Counted from the first letter of the stretch, positions 5,618-13,266 are shown. The stretch: 18,904 nt of DNA from Suttonella ornithocola (GCF_001889065.1 NZ_LWHB01000003.1:1-18904); one strand, 5' to 3'. Notes: generated by a model not told the origin, from the sequence alone. Made by a program: numbers and translations.

Positions 5618-6580
5618 TTAATTTTGCGGCCAATTTTCAATATCCATACCAAGCTCTAAATTATGAGCGGCAAGAACTTCTTTAATTTCATTTAATGACT
5701 TTTTACCAAGATTAGGAGTTTTTAATAACTCCACTTCAGTTCTTCTTACTAAGTCACCAATATTATTGATATTTTCAGCTTTTAAGCAATTTGCTGAACG
5801 CACTGTTAACTCTAAATCATCAACAGGTCGAAGTAAAACTGGATCAATATGAACTTCTTCCTCAGTTTCTTCTTCAATTTCTGTAGATTCAAGTTTAACA
5901 AACACTTTAATCTGATTATGGAGAATAGTTGCTGCTTCTCTAATTGCTTGTTCAGGCTCAATTGTCCCATTAGACTCAATATCAATAATAAGTTTATCTA
6001 AGTCGGTACGCTGCTCTACACGTGCTTGTTCTACACGATAAGCGATTCGACGAATAGGACTAAAAGAAGCATCAAGTTTAAGTACTTTAGCTTTGCTATA
6101 TTCTTCCTCATCAGAATTTTGTGTAACTACTTTATAGCCACGACCTTTTTCGACTGTAGCAGTCATTTCAAAAGGCAAATCTTGAGTTAGATGCGCAATA
6201 ACATAATCAGGATTAGCAATTTCAACACCAGCAGGCACTTGAAAATCACCTGCTTTTACCACCCCTGCTTTATTCACACGTAATTTTAATTCAGCTCGAT
6301 CCAAATCAGGCATTATTAATGCCACTCCTTTAAGATTAAGGAGAACATCAATAACATCTTCTTTTACACCTTCAATCGCTGAATATTCATGTAAAACACC
6401 ATTAATATCACACTCAGTGATAGCAGCTCCTTCAATAGAAGATAATAAAACTCTACGCAAAGCTGTACCAAGAGTGTAACCAAAGCCACGTTCTAGTGGC
6501 TCAAGTGTCACACGGGAGGTGTTTGGCCCAATTTCTTTAATTTGAACAATTTTTGGGGTTAACAATTCAGATAAAGCCAT
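5618..6580 (-). CDS. rpoA: DNA-directed RNA polymerase alpha subunit
   Basis: RpoA dimerises to start RNA polymerase assembly and contacts UP elements and activators. The N-terminal domain (about 1-230) shows ERGFGYTLGTALRRVLLSSI (30-49). The linker around 231-245 is very acidic (ESTEIEEETEEEVHIDP). The C-terminal domain (about 248-320) carries VDDLELTVRSANCLKAENI with Arg261, equivalent to the UP-element-binding Arg265 of E. coli, and TPNLGKKSLNEIKEVL. Its length of 320 against 329 in E. coli is mostly a shorter linker and tail. It lies in the standard alpha order between rpsD (34 bp upstream) and rplQ. An AAGGTG ribosome site precedes the ATG. Confidence 0.98.
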   Translation of the reverse strand: MALSELLTPKIVQIKEIGPNTSRVTLEPLERGFGYTLGTALRRVLLSSIEGAAITECDINGVLHEYSAIEGVKEDVIDVLLNLKGVALIMPDLDRAELKLRVNKAGVVKAGDFQVPAGVEIANPDYVIAHLTQDLPFEMTATVEKGRGYKVVTQNSDEEEYSKAKVLKLDASFSPIRRIAYRVEQARVEQRTDLDKLIIDIESNGTIEPEQAIREAATILHNQIKVFVKLESTEIEEETEEEVHIDPVLLRPVDDLELTVRSANCLKAENINNIGDLVRRTEVELLKTPNLGKKSLNEIKEVLAAHNLELGMDIENWPQN

Positions 6581-6614
6581 ACCAACACCTTAGATAGAAA
6601 TAACAAAAACCCGA

Positions 6615-7235
6615 TTACTTCGAGTAAAGCTCAACAACAAGAGATTCGTTAATGTCAGCAGACAAATCGATACGCTCTGGAACTCGTTTAAATTGCCCAG
6701 TCATTTTACTGGTATCAACTTCAACCCAGTCTACAAAACCACGCTGAGCCGCCATCTCTAAAGCACTTTGAATTCTAACTTGTGAACGAGATTTTTCACG
6801 AACTGAAACTACATCTTCAGCTTGTACTTGATAAGATGCAATTGTTACTCGTTGACCATTAACTTCGATGGCACCATGAGAAACTAATTGTCTTGCCTCA
6901 GCTCTTGTAGAACCATAACCCATTCTATAAACAACGTTATCTAAACGCTGTTCTAAAAGTTGTAATAGGTTTTCACCTGTAGAGCCTTTTTTCTGAGCAG
7001 CTTTTTTATAGTAGTTACGGAACTGACGTTCTAAAACCCCATAAATACGTTTAAGTTTTTGTTTCTCACGTAACTGGCCACCATAATCTGATAATCGACC
7101 TCTACGAGCACCATGCTGTCCTGCAGCAGCACCCATATTACATTTTGATTCTAAAGGACGAACACCTGATTTCAGCTCCAAATCAACGCCTTCGCGACGC
7201 GCCAATCGACACTTAGGTCCAATATATCTAGCCAT
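6615..7235 (-). CDS. rpsD: 30S ribosomal protein S4
   Basis: S4 is a primary 16S binder that nucleates the 5' domain and, in E. coli, represses the alpha operon. The 206 residues equal the E. coli length. Visible are MARYIGPKCRLARREG, the basic RRGRLSDYGGQLREKQKLKRIYGVLERQF region divided by the S4 fold, and the S4 RNA-binding domain RLDNVVYRMGYGSTRAEARQ (about 97-116) with LVSHGAIEVNGQRV. Only one N-terminal Cys is near the start (Cys9) with Cys33, so there is no four-Cys zinc site. A strong AAGGAG site sits 5 nt before the ATG. Gene order is rpsM-rpsK-rpsD-rpoA. Confidence 0.98.
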   Translation of the reverse strand: MARYIGPKCRLARREGVDLELKSGVRPLESKCNMGAAAGQHGARRGRLSDYGGQLREKQKLKRIYGVLERQFRNYYKKAAQKKGSTGENLLQLLEQRLDNVVYRMGYGSTRAEARQLVSHGAIEVNGQRVTIASYQVQAEDVVSVREKSRSQVRIQSALEMAAQRGFVDWVEVDTSKMTGQFKRVPERIDLSADINESLVVELYSK

Positions 7236-7253
7236 GTTTACTCCTTAATTATT

Positions 7254-7652
7254 TTACACACGACGTTTCTTAGGCGGGCGACAACCGTTGTGTGGCACCG
7301 GAGTAACATCGGTAATACTATGAATATTAAATCCACTTGCATTTAATGCACGCACAGCGGATTCACGCCCAGGTCCTGGTCCTTTGATATTAACATCTAA
7401 ATTTTGTACACCATATTCTTTAGCTGCTTCTCCTGCACGTTCTGCAGCAACCTGAGCAGCAAAAGGGGTACTTTTACGAGAACCACGAAAACCTGAACCA
7501 CCGGCAGTTGCCCAAGAAAGCGTGTTACCCTGACCATCAGTAATAGTCACGATTGTATTGTTAAATGATGCGTGAACGTGCGCAACAGCGTCCACAACAA
7601 CACGCTTTGCTTTTTTTCTTACGTTTTTTTGTTTACCAGCAGCCTTAGCCAT
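7254..7652 (-). CDS. rpsK: 30S ribosomal protein S11
   Basis: S11 sits on the 30S platform and contacts Shine-Dalgarno/anti-Shine-Dalgarno RNA. It has 132 residues (E. coli 129) with a basic N-terminal extension (AKAAGKQKNVRKKAKR), the family core HASFNNTIVTITDGQGN, GGSGFRGSRKSTPFAAQVAA and IKGPGPGRESAVRAL, and the invariant tail DVTPVPHNGCRPPKKRRV, whose Asn-Gly is a known isoaspartate site in E. coli S11. It is 18 bp from both rpsM and rpsD. Confidence 0.98.
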   Translation of the reverse strand: MAKAAGKQKNVRKKAKRVVVDAVAHVHASFNNTIVTITDGQGNTLSWATAGGSGFRGSRKSTPFAAQVAAERAGEAAKEYGVQNLDVNIKGPGPGRESAVRALNASGFNIHSITDVTPVPHNGCRPPKKRRV

Positions 7653-7670
7653 AAAATTACTCTCTTAAAA

Positions 7671-8027
7671 TTAACGTTTGATTGGACGACGAGGACCCTT
7701 CCGAGTACGCGCATTTGTTTTTGTACGCTGACCTCTTACCGGTAAACTACGACGATGACGTAGTCCACGATAACATCCTAAATCCATCAATCGTTTTATA
7801 TCCATTGATACTTGACGACGAAGATCCCCTTCAACCTGGTACTCAGAAACTGCTTGACGTAATGCATCAACTTCTGAATCACTCAGCTCTTGAATTTTTT
7901 TATCGGTTGGTACATTAGCTGCTGCGCAAATTGCTTTAGCACGACTAGGACCAATACCGTAAATTGAGGTCAACGCAATTACTGTATGTTTTTTAGTAGG
8001 TACGTTGATACCAGCAATACGAGCCAT
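7671..8027 (-). CDS. rpsM: 30S ribosomal protein S13
   Basis: S13 is a head protein that contacts the P-site tRNA and forms intersubunit bridges with 23S helix 38 and L5. The 118 residues equal the E. coli length. MARIAGINVPTKKHTVIALT opens the helix-two-turn-helix domain, with IYGIGPSRAKAIC, DLRRQVSMDIKRLMDLGCYR and the basic C-terminal tail GQRTKTNARTRKGPRRPIKR reaching into the decoding centre. A good TAGGAG site lies before the ATG. It is the first gene of the alpha block, 61 bp after rpmJ, and that spacer contains a hairpin. Confidence 0.98.
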   Translation of the reverse strand: MARIAGINVPTKKHTVIALTSIYGIGPSRAKAICAAANVPTDKKIQELSDSEVDALRQAVSEYQVEGDLRRQVSMDIKRLMDLGCYRGLRHRRSLPVRGQRTKTNARTRKGPRRPIKR

Positions 8028-8033
8028 ATTTAC

Positions 8034-8070
8034 TCCTAAAAATAAAGGCGGAGAATTTTAAACAATTCTC
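8034..8070 (-). promoter_or_regulatory. Hairpin plus T-rich tract in the rpsM leader
   Basis: On the minus strand GAGAATT-GTTTAA-AATTCTC (8070-8051) is a perfect 7-bp stem with a 6-nt loop, then CGCC and TTTATTTTT running into the rpsM ribosome site. The position corresponds to the alpha-operon leader, where S4 acts as translational repressor in E. coli. The structure could be an S4 target, a weak terminator or a processing site. The AT-rich stem makes strong termination doubtful. Confidence 0.45.
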
Positions 8071-8088
8071 ACCATTAAGTCAAAATAA

Positions 8089-8202
8089 TTAGCCCTGACG
8101 TTGCTTATGACGCTTATCAGTGCAAATTACACGAACACTACCATTACGACGGATAATCCGACAGTTACGGCACATTTTTTTTACTGAAGCACTTACTTTC
8201 AT
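8089..8202 (-). CDS. rpmJ: 50S ribosomal protein L36 (zinc-binding form)
   Basis: A 37-codon gene with ATG at 8202 and TAA at 8089. It translates to MKVSASVKKMCRNCRIIRRN followed by GSVRVICTDKRHKQRQG. The zinc ligands Cys11, Cys14, Cys27 and His32 are all present, so this is the C+ form of L36, one of the smallest ribosomal proteins. It lies in its standard place between secY (40 bp upstream) and rpsM. An AAGG sits 8 nt before the ATG. It is one residue shorter than E. coli L36. The product is short but unmistakable. Confidence 0.97.
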   Translation of the reverse strand: MKVSASVKKMCRNCRIIRRNGSVRVICTDKRHKQRQG

Positions 8203-8242
8203 TTATAAAACCTTACCCATATATAAATAAGAAATAACTAAT

Positions 8243-9574
8243 TTAACGATGATACTGACCACCAAATCCAGATAAATTAGCTTTTTTCATCAATGATTCA
8301 TATTGCTTAGATACAATATGAGATTGAACTTGAGACATAAAATCCATTGCGACAACAACAGCGATTAACAATGATGTTCCACCAAAAAGAAATAATACTT
8401 GACCAGAAGCAGAGCCAATATTTAGTAAAGATGGTAGAACGCAAACAAACGCAACATAAAAAGCACCTACCAAAGTCAAACGTTCTTGAACTTTGTCTAA
8501 GTAATCGGCTGTTTGCTTTCCTGGGCGAAAACCTTGTATAAAAGCATTAGATTTTTTTAAATTATCTGCTAGCTCTCTATTTTCAAACATCATCGCAGTA
8601 TAGAAGAAAGAAAAGAGAATAATTAGCAAACTAAATGTCGCAATATATAGCCATGCTCCTTGATGAAATCCATTTGCTAAATCGCTAATATATCTTCCAA
8701 AGGTATTTTGCATTCCCGAAAATAAAGATAGCCCAGAGACAAGTAACGTAATAATCGCCGAAGCAAAAATTGCTGGAATAACTCCGGCCATATTGATTTT
8801 TAACGGCAAATGCTGTCTATCTCCCATAGAACGCGCCATACCTTGTTGCCTCTTAGCGTAATGAATCGCTATTCTACGCTGTGCTCTTTCAACAAATACA
8901 ATCAAGGCAAATAATCCAACAATTACTCCCAAAGTTAAGAAAAATTGAGGATAGCCAATCTCTCCAACCTTAGCCTGGTTAATAAGGTTACCAATACCTT
9001 TAGGCATATTTACAGCAATTCCACCAAAAATTAGCATTGATATTCCATTTCCAATACCTTTTTCTGTAATTTGCTCTCCAAGCCACATCATAAATAAAGC
9101 ACCAACTGCTAATCCAATAGTAGCAATTAATAAAAACTGTAAAGGAGCAATATTTGATAATTTCATACCTGCAGCCATTACTGTTCTTGATATAGCATAA
9201 CCTTGAATCAACGCTAGAAACAAAGTCAAATAACGAGTGTACTGAGTGATTTTTTTCTGTCCACTGCTACCCTGCTGTCTTAGCTCTTTTAGCGGTGGAT
9301 ACATATGAGCAAGTAACTGCATTACAATAGAAGCAGTTATATAAGGTGCCACACCTAATGCTAATAAAGAGGCGTTAGACAACGCCCCACCAGAGAACAT
9401 ATTGAACAATTGAAAAATAGAGCCTTTTCCACTTTCAAACATATCTCGTATTTGTGCCAAGTCAACACCTGGCACTGGAATGTGTGCACCAATACGATAA
9501 ACAACTAATGCAATAACCAAAAACCAAAGTCTTGCAGTTAATTCTTTATAAGGATTGGATTGGGGCTTTGCCAT
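8243..9574 (-). CDS. secY: Preprotein translocase subunit SecY
   Basis: SecY is the channel subunit of SecYEG in the inner membrane. It has 443 residues, the E. coli length, with ten hydrophobic segments: WFLVIALVVYRIGAHIPVPG opens TM1, the plug region follows at about 55-75, then ITASIVMQLL, ITEKGIGNGISMLIFGGI, INMAGVIPAIFAS and the cytoplasmic loop QGFRPGKQTADYLDKVQERL, important for SecA and ribosome contact, ending with VQSHIVSKQYESLMKKANL. It sits between rplO (16 bp) and rpmJ as in other gammaproteobacteria. The ribosome site (AAGG, rather distant) is weak. Confidence 0.98.
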   Translation of the reverse strand: MAKPQSNPYKELTARLWFLVIALVVYRIGAHIPVPGVDLAQIRDMFESGKGSIFQLFNMFSGGALSNASLLALGVAPYITASIVMQLLAHMYPPLKELRQQGSSGQKKITQYTRYLTLFLALIQGYAISRTVMAAGMKLSNIAPLQFLLIATIGLAVGALFMMWLGEQITEKGIGNGISMLIFGGIAVNMPKGIGNLINQAKVGEIGYPQFFLTLGVIVGLFALIVFVERAQRRIAIHYAKRQQGMARSMGDRQHLPLKINMAGVIPAIFASAIITLLVSGLSLFSGMQNTFGRYISDLANGFHQGAWLYIATFSLLIILFSFFYTAMMFENRELADNLKKSNAFIQGFRPGKQTADYLDKVQERLTLVGAFYVAFVCVLPSLLNIGSASGQVLFLFGGTSLLIAVVVAMDFMSQVQSHIVSKQYESLMKKANLSGFGGQYHR

Positions 9575-9590
9575 GAGTTTATAGCCTTAT

Positions 9591-10025
9591 TTATTCTTCA
9601 AGTTTCCCGCCAGCAGCTTCGACTGCTTGCTTTGCACCTTCTGTTAAGGTAATACCTTTTAGCGTTAATGCTTTAGATACTTCACCATGTAAATAAACTT
9701 TTACATTTAAAGATGCTTTGGGAATTAAACCTATAGACTTCAACACATTAATATCAATCACATCAGCATCAACTTTTGCTAATTCTGATAATCTTAAACG
9801 TGCTGTTTGACTTTTATTTAAACTTTTAAAACCACGCTTCGGTAAGCGTCTTTGTAATGGCATTTGTCCGCCTTCAAAGCCTACTTTATGATATCCACCA
9901 CTACGTGCTTTTTGCCCTTTATGACCCTTACCGCTTGTTTTTCCTAAACCTGAACCGATTCCGCGTCCTAAGCGTTTAGCCTGTTGACGCGAACCCTCTG
10001 CCGGTTTCAATTCATTTAATCGCAT
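9591..10025 (-). CDS. rplO: 50S ribosomal protein L15
   Basis: L15 is a late-assembly large-subunit protein. I start it at the ATG at 10025, giving 144 residues (the E. coli length) and the canonical opening MRLNELKPAEGSR; a TTG at 10040 upstream in frame would only extend it into rpmD. The long disordered basic arm GRGIGSGLGKTSGKGHKGQK (about 20-39) that threads into 23S RNA is clear, then GFEGGQMPLQRRLPKRGF and the globular C-terminal domain. AGAGG within the rpmD end serves as ribosome site. One bp separates the rpmD stop and this start. Confidence 0.97.
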   Translation of the reverse strand: MRLNELKPAEGSRQQAKRLGRGIGSGLGKTSGKGHKGQKARSGGYHKVGFEGGQMPLQRRLPKRGFKSLNKSQTARLRLSELAKVDADVIDINVLKSIGLIPKASLNVKVYLHGEVSKALTLKGITLTEGAKQAVEAAGGKLEE

Positions 10026-10026
10026 T

Positions 10027-10209
10027 TCAAACCTCTTCAACTTTCAGTAAATAAGAGACTTTGTTAATCATGCCTCTATTTTCTGGCGTATCTAATACTT
10101 CGCGAGATTGATGCATTTTGCGAAGTCCTAAACCAGCAACACATTGCTTATGCGCCTCTAAACGACCATTTAAGCTTTTAACTAACGTCACGCGAACCTT
10201 ATTGGACAT
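10027..10209 (-). CDS. rpmD: 50S ribosomal protein L30
   Basis: L30 is a small large-subunit protein of 60 residues (E. coli 59) with the family sequence VRVTLVKSLNGRLEAHKQCV, GLGLRKMHQSREVLDTPENRG and MINKVSYLLKV. Its ATG lies inside the 3' end of rpsE, an 11-bp overlap in another frame, and its ribosome site AGAGG is within the rpsE coding sequence. That arrangement makes translation coupled to S5. Confidence 0.97.
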   Translation of the reverse strand: MSNKVRVTLVKSLNGRLEAHKQCVAGLGLRKMHQSREVLDTPENRGMINKVSYLLKVEEV

Positions 10210-10714
10210 TTGCTAATACCTCTTCAGTTGTTTTACCACGCTTAGCAGCAACATCTTTTACTGTATTCATAGATTGAAGACCACTAATTGTTGCACGAAC
10301 CACATTACCTGGGTTACGTGTTCCCATACATTTAGCTAAAACGTCTTTAATCCCTACAACTTCAAAAACAGCACGCATAGCACCACCAGCAATGATTCCT
10401 GTACCTTCAGAAGCTGGCTGCATATAAACTTTTGCTGCACCATGACGACCAATAACTGGATGTTGTAATGTTTCTTTATGTAAAGAAATAGTTACTAGGC
10501 TTTTCTTAGCTTGATCCATAGCTTTTTGAATGGCAACTGGAACTTCTTTTGCCTTCCCATAACCAAAGCCTACTTTTCCGTTACCATCGCCTACAACAAC
10601 TAGAGCTGCAAATGCGAACTGACGTCCACCTTTAACAACCTTTGTAACACGATTAACTGCGACTAATTTTTCCAAGAATTCATTATCTTGTTGACGTTCT
10701 TTTTGCTGCGCCAT
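10199..10714 (-). CDS. rpsE: 30S ribosomal protein S5
   Basis: S5 lies at the mRNA entrance and affects decoding accuracy. The 171 residues (E. coli 167) contain the double-stranded RNA-binding domain FLEKLVAVNRVTKVVKGG (the loop where spectinomycin resistance changes map), QFAFAALVVVGDGNGKVGFG and YGKAKEVPVAIQKAMDQAKK, and the C-terminal domain HPVIGRHGAAKVYMQPASEG with GAMRAVFEVVGI. The C-terminus AAKRGKTTEEVLANVQ overlaps the rpmD start by 11 bp. AAGAGG precedes the ATG, 9 bp after rplR. Confidence 0.98.
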   Translation of the reverse strand: MAQQKERQQDNEFLEKLVAVNRVTKVVKGGRQFAFAALVVVGDGNGKVGFGYGKAKEVPVAIQKAMDQAKKSLVTISLHKETLQHPVIGRHGAAKVYMQPASEGTGIIAGGAMRAVFEVVGIKDVLAKCMGTRNPGNVVRATISGLQSMNTVKDVAAKRGKTTEEVLANVQ

Positions 10715-10723
10715 AATTACCTC

Positions 10724-11080
10724 TTAAAATTGCAAACCAGCTTCTCGCGCTGCATCTGCAAGCGCTTTTACGCGACCATGATAGCGGAACCCACTACGAT
10801 CAAAAGCAATACTTTCAATTCCTAATGATTTAGCTTTTTCACCAATCAATTTTCCTACTTTTGCAGCAGCTTCTACATTACCAGTATATTTTAAATCTTG
10901 TGAAACTGCTTTTTGTAAAGTAGAAACAGTTGCAAGAACACGATTATCTTCGCCACCAATAATTTGCGCATAAATATGACGAGCCGTTTTATTAACAATC
11001 AAGCTAGGCTTATGAGAAGCTCTAATATTTAAGCGAGTACGTTTGCCACGACGAATACGATTAATTTTTTTCTGATTCAT
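10724..11080 (-). CDS. rplR: 50S ribosomal protein L18
   Basis: L18 binds 5S rRNA and, with L5, builds the central protuberance. The 118 residues (E. coli 117) show the basic N-terminus KKINRIRRGKRTRLNIRA, the family core RLNIRASHKPSLIVNKTARH, YAQII, VLATVSTLQK and IESIAFDRSGFRYHGRVKAL with the tail ADAAREAGLQF. It is placed normally between rplF and rpsE with 10- and 9-bp spacers. Confidence 0.97.
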   Translation of the reverse strand: MNQKKINRIRRGKRTRLNIRASHKPSLIVNKTARHIYAQIIGGEDNRVLATVSTLQKAVSQDLKYTGNVEAAAKVGKLIGEKAKSLGIESIAFDRSGFRYHGRVKALADAAREAGLQF

Positions 11081-11090
11081 CTTCTACCCC

Positions 11091-11624
11091 TTATTTTTTC
11101 TTAGCTTCTTTCATTGCAACATGCTCATTTGCATAACGAACACCTTTTCCTTTATAAGGCTCAGGCGGACGATAAGCACGAATTTTTGCTGCAACTTCGC
11201 CAACTAACTGCTTATCACTTCCTTTTACCAAAATTTCTGTTTGGCTCGGTGTTTCGACAGTAATACCTTGTGGGACAGAAAACTCAATTGGATGAGAAAA
11301 TCCAAGTGAAAGGTTAACTTTCTGACCTTGAGCTTGAGCTCTATATCCCACCCCAATAAGCTGCAGCTTTTTCTCAAAACCTTCACTTACACCAATAACC
11401 ATATTGTTAACTAATGCTCTCATTGTTCCAGTCATTGCCCAATGAGCAGCTGTTTCTTGTTCAGGTTTAATTAACAACTTACCATCATTTTCTTCTATCC
11501 GAGTAAAAGGATGTAAATCTAGCTCTAATTGACCTTTACTACCTTTTATAGAAACTTTTTTATCAGCAATAGAAACATTAACCCCATTAGGAATACTAAC
11601 TGGTTGCTTACCAACTCTAGACAT
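11091..11624 (-). CDS. rplF: 50S ribosomal protein L6
   Basis: L6 lies near the sarcin-ricin loop and the factor-binding site. The 177 residues equal the E. coli length. MSRVGKQPVSIPNGVNVSI opens the first of two homologous domains. The second contains LQLIGVGYRAQAQG, LNLSLGFSHP-like NLSLGFSHPIEFSVPQG and the family signature PEPYKGKGVRYANEHV near the C-terminus. A perfect AGGAGG ribosome site overlaps the rpsH stop codon (TTAGGAGG), tying the two genes together. Confidence 0.98.
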   Translation of the reverse strand: MSRVGKQPVSIPNGVNVSIADKKVSIKGSKGQLELDLHPFTRIEENDGKLLIKPEQETAAHWAMTGTMRALVNNMVIGVSEGFEKKLQLIGVGYRAQAQGQKVNLSLGFSHPIEFSVPQGITVETPSQTEILVKGSDKQLVGEVAAKIRAYRPPEPYKGKGVRYANEHVAMKEAKKK

Positions 11625-11632
11625 CTATCCTC

Positions 11633-12022
11633 CTAAGCCACAAAGCAAATGATTTCGCCACCAACACCGTTTTCACGCGCTCGATAATCACTCATCATAC
11701 CTTTTGAAGTAGATACGATTGCAATTCCTAAGCCACCTTGAACACGTGGTAACTCATCTTTACCTTTAAAGATGCGCAAACCAGGACGACTAATGCGTTT
11801 AATTAATTCTATAACAGGCTTACCTTGATAATATTTTAAATGAATTGTTAGCTCTGGTTTTATATTACCAGCAATTTCATAAGATTGTATATAGCCTTCA
11901 TCTTGCAAAACTTTTGCAATTGCAACTTTTTGTTTTGAAGATGGTATTGTTACTAAAGAACGACCGATACGTTGAGCATTACGAATACGCGTAAGCATAT
12001 CGGCGATAGGATCCATTAACAT
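11633..12022 (-). CDS. rpsH: 30S ribosomal protein S8
   Basis: S8 binds helix 21 of 16S rRNA in the central domain and in E. coli represses the spc operon through a 16S-like site near rplE. The 129 residues (E. coli 130) start MLMDPIADMLTRIRNAQ, then VTIPSSKQKVAIAKVL, KRISRPGLRIFKGKDELP and the strongly conserved C-terminus GGLGIAIVSTSKGMMSD with ARENGVGGEIICFVA. An AGAGG site lies before the ATG. The 67-bp gap to rpsN upstream is unusually long for this operon and holds a small palindrome. Confidence 0.98.
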   Translation of the reverse strand: MLMDPIADMLTRIRNAQRIGRSLVTIPSSKQKVAIAKVLQDEGYIQSYEIAGNIKPELTIHLKYYQGKPVIELIKRISRPGLRIFKGKDELPRVQGGLGIAIVSTSKGMMSDYRARENGVGGEIICFVA

Positions 12023-12040
12023 TTAAACCTCTTTTTCAGT

Positions 12041-12055
12041 ATCAGATCTTCTGAT
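12041..12055. repeat. Small palindrome in the rpsN-rpsH spacer
   Basis: ATCAGA (12041-12046) and TCTGAT (12050-12055) pair around TCT. An alternative register pairs AGATC (12044-12048) with GATCT (12053-12057). It lies upstream of the rpsH ribosome site within the 67-bp spacer. It could be part of an S8 control region or simply chance; the stem is short. Confidence 0.3.
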
Positions 12056-12089
12056 CTTGGAACTTAAATTAAATTGATAAATAAAAATA

Positions 12090-12398
12090 TTACCAACTTG
12101 CTTTTTTAACGCCTGGTACTTCACCACGCATTGCTAATTCACGTAATTTTATTCTTGATAAGCCAAATTTACGATAAACAGCATGTGGACGACCAGTAAT
12201 ACGACAGCGACGTTGTAAACGTGCTGGAGAAGCATTACGAGGAAGTTTTTGTAACTTTTCTTGTGCTTCTAAACGTTCTTCTTCGCTATAAGTATCAACT
12301 TTTCGAATAATTTCTTTTAGTTGTTCACGTTTTTCTGCATATTTTTTAACGGTTTTAATTCGCTTAGCTTCGCGATTTACCATACTTTTTTTTGCCAT
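12090..12398 (-). CDS. rpsN: 30S ribosomal protein S14 (zinc-free form)
   Basis: S14 is a head protein near the A site. The 102 residues (E. coli 101) are the long C- type: MAKKSMVNREAKRIKTVKKY, an EKREQLKEIIRK helix, LQKLPRNASPARLQRRCRIT and GRPHAVYRKFGLSRIKLREL with the tail MRGEVPGVKKASW. Only one Cys remains, so there is no CxxC...CxxC zinc ribbon. It sits 3 bp after rplE, whose stop overlaps the AAAGGAT ribosome-site region. Confidence 0.98.
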   Translation of the reverse strand: MAKKSMVNREAKRIKTVKKYAEKREQLKEIIRKVDTYSEEERLEAQEKLQKLPRNASPARLQRRCRITGRPHAVYRKFGLSRIKLRELAMRGEVPGVKKASW

Positions 12399-12401
12399 AA
12401 A

Positions 12402-12941
12402 TTATCCTTTAAATGGGAATCCGAAGGATTCTAATAAAACTTTAGCCTGTTCATTAGTTTTCGCAGTAGTAGTGAAAGTTATATCCATACCACGAATACT
12501 ATCAGTTTTTTCAAAGTCAATTTCTGGAAAAATAATATGCTCTTTAACACCAAAAGTATAATTTCCACGTCCATCAAAAGATTTTGGACTTAAACCACGA
12601 AAATCACGAGTTCTTGGTAAAGAAATATTGATTAATCTATCCAAAAACTCATACATTTGTTCACGTCTTAAAGTTACTTTACAACCAATTGGCCAACCGT
12701 CGCGAATCTTAAATCCTGCAATAGATTTTTTTGATTTAGTTACAATTGGTTTTTGTCCACTAATTAATGCTAAATCACGAACAGCATTATCCATGATTTT
12801 TTTATCATTAACCGCTTCACCAACGCCCATATTAATAGTAATTTTCTCTAAACGAGGAACTTCCATTACATTAGATAACTCTAATTTTTCTTTTAATGCA
12901 GGCGCTAATTTTTCTTTATATAGTTTATGTAGACGAGCCAT
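12402..12941 (-). CDS. rplE: 50S ribosomal protein L5
   Basis: L5 binds 5S rRNA and contacts the P-site tRNA and S13. I start it at the ATG at 12941 (179 residues, the E. coli length; MARLHKLYKEKLAPAL). An in-frame GTG two codons upstream (12947) is closer to, and overlaps, the GAGGTG ribosome site and is unlikely. Conserved are RLEKITINMGVGEAV, KPIVTKSKKSIAGFKIRDG, GCKVTLRREQMYEFLDRL and the FDGRGNYTFGVKEHIIFPEI block. The spacer to rplX is 7 bp. Confidence 0.97.
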   Translation of the reverse strand: MARLHKLYKEKLAPALKEKLELSNVMEVPRLEKITINMGVGEAVNDKKIMDNAVRDLALISGQKPIVTKSKKSIAGFKIRDGWPIGCKVTLRREQMYEFLDRLINISLPRTRDFRGLSPKSFDGRGNYTFGVKEHIIFPEIDFEKTDSIRGMDITFTTTAKTNEQAKVLLESFGFPFKG

Positions 12942-12948
12942 AATCACC

Positions 12949-13257
12949 TCAGTTTATTTTGACATCGCCAGTTTTCAATACTCGGATTTTTTTACCATCC
13001 TCTATCTTAAAACCAACACGACTGCCTTTTCCAGTTTCAGGATTAACAAGCATAACATTAGAGATATGAATAGAAGCTTCTTTTTGTACTTTTCCACCCT
13101 CAATACCTAATTGAGGATTAGGGCGTACATGCTTAACTACTTTATTAATACCTTCAACAATTACTCTATCACCTAGAACAGAAGCTACTTTTCCTCGCTG
13201 TCCTTTGTTCTTGCCAGCAATTACAATAACTTCATCGCCATTTTTGATACGTTTCAT
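12949..13257 (-). CDS. rplX: 50S ribosomal protein L24
   Basis: L24 is an early assembly initiator that binds the 5' end of 23S rRNA and sits near the tunnel exit. It has 102 residues (E. coli 104) with a KOW motif near the N-terminus (GDEVIVIAGKNKGQRGKV, about 7-24), then VEGINKVVKHVRPNPQ and HISNVMLVNPETGKGSRVGF. AAGGAAG precedes the ATG. It lies between rplN (9 bp) and rplE (7 bp). Confidence 0.97.
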   Translation of the reverse strand: MKRIKNGDEVIVIAGKNKGQRGKVASVLGDRVIVEGINKVVKHVRPNPQLGIEGGKVQKEASIHISNVMLVNPETGKGSRVGFKIEDGKKIRVLKTGDVKIN

Positions 13258-13266
13258 AAGACTTCC

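Noticed and set aside
7682..7918. Plus-strand open frame opposite rpsM
   Set aside because: The acidic composition is just the complement of the basic S13 codons; no independent evidence.
12628..13110. Plus-strand open frame of 160 codons opposite rplE/rplX
   Set aside because: Both genes underneath are certain ribosomal genes. The frame is an antisense shadow of their codon pattern, with no ribosome site or recognisable domain.
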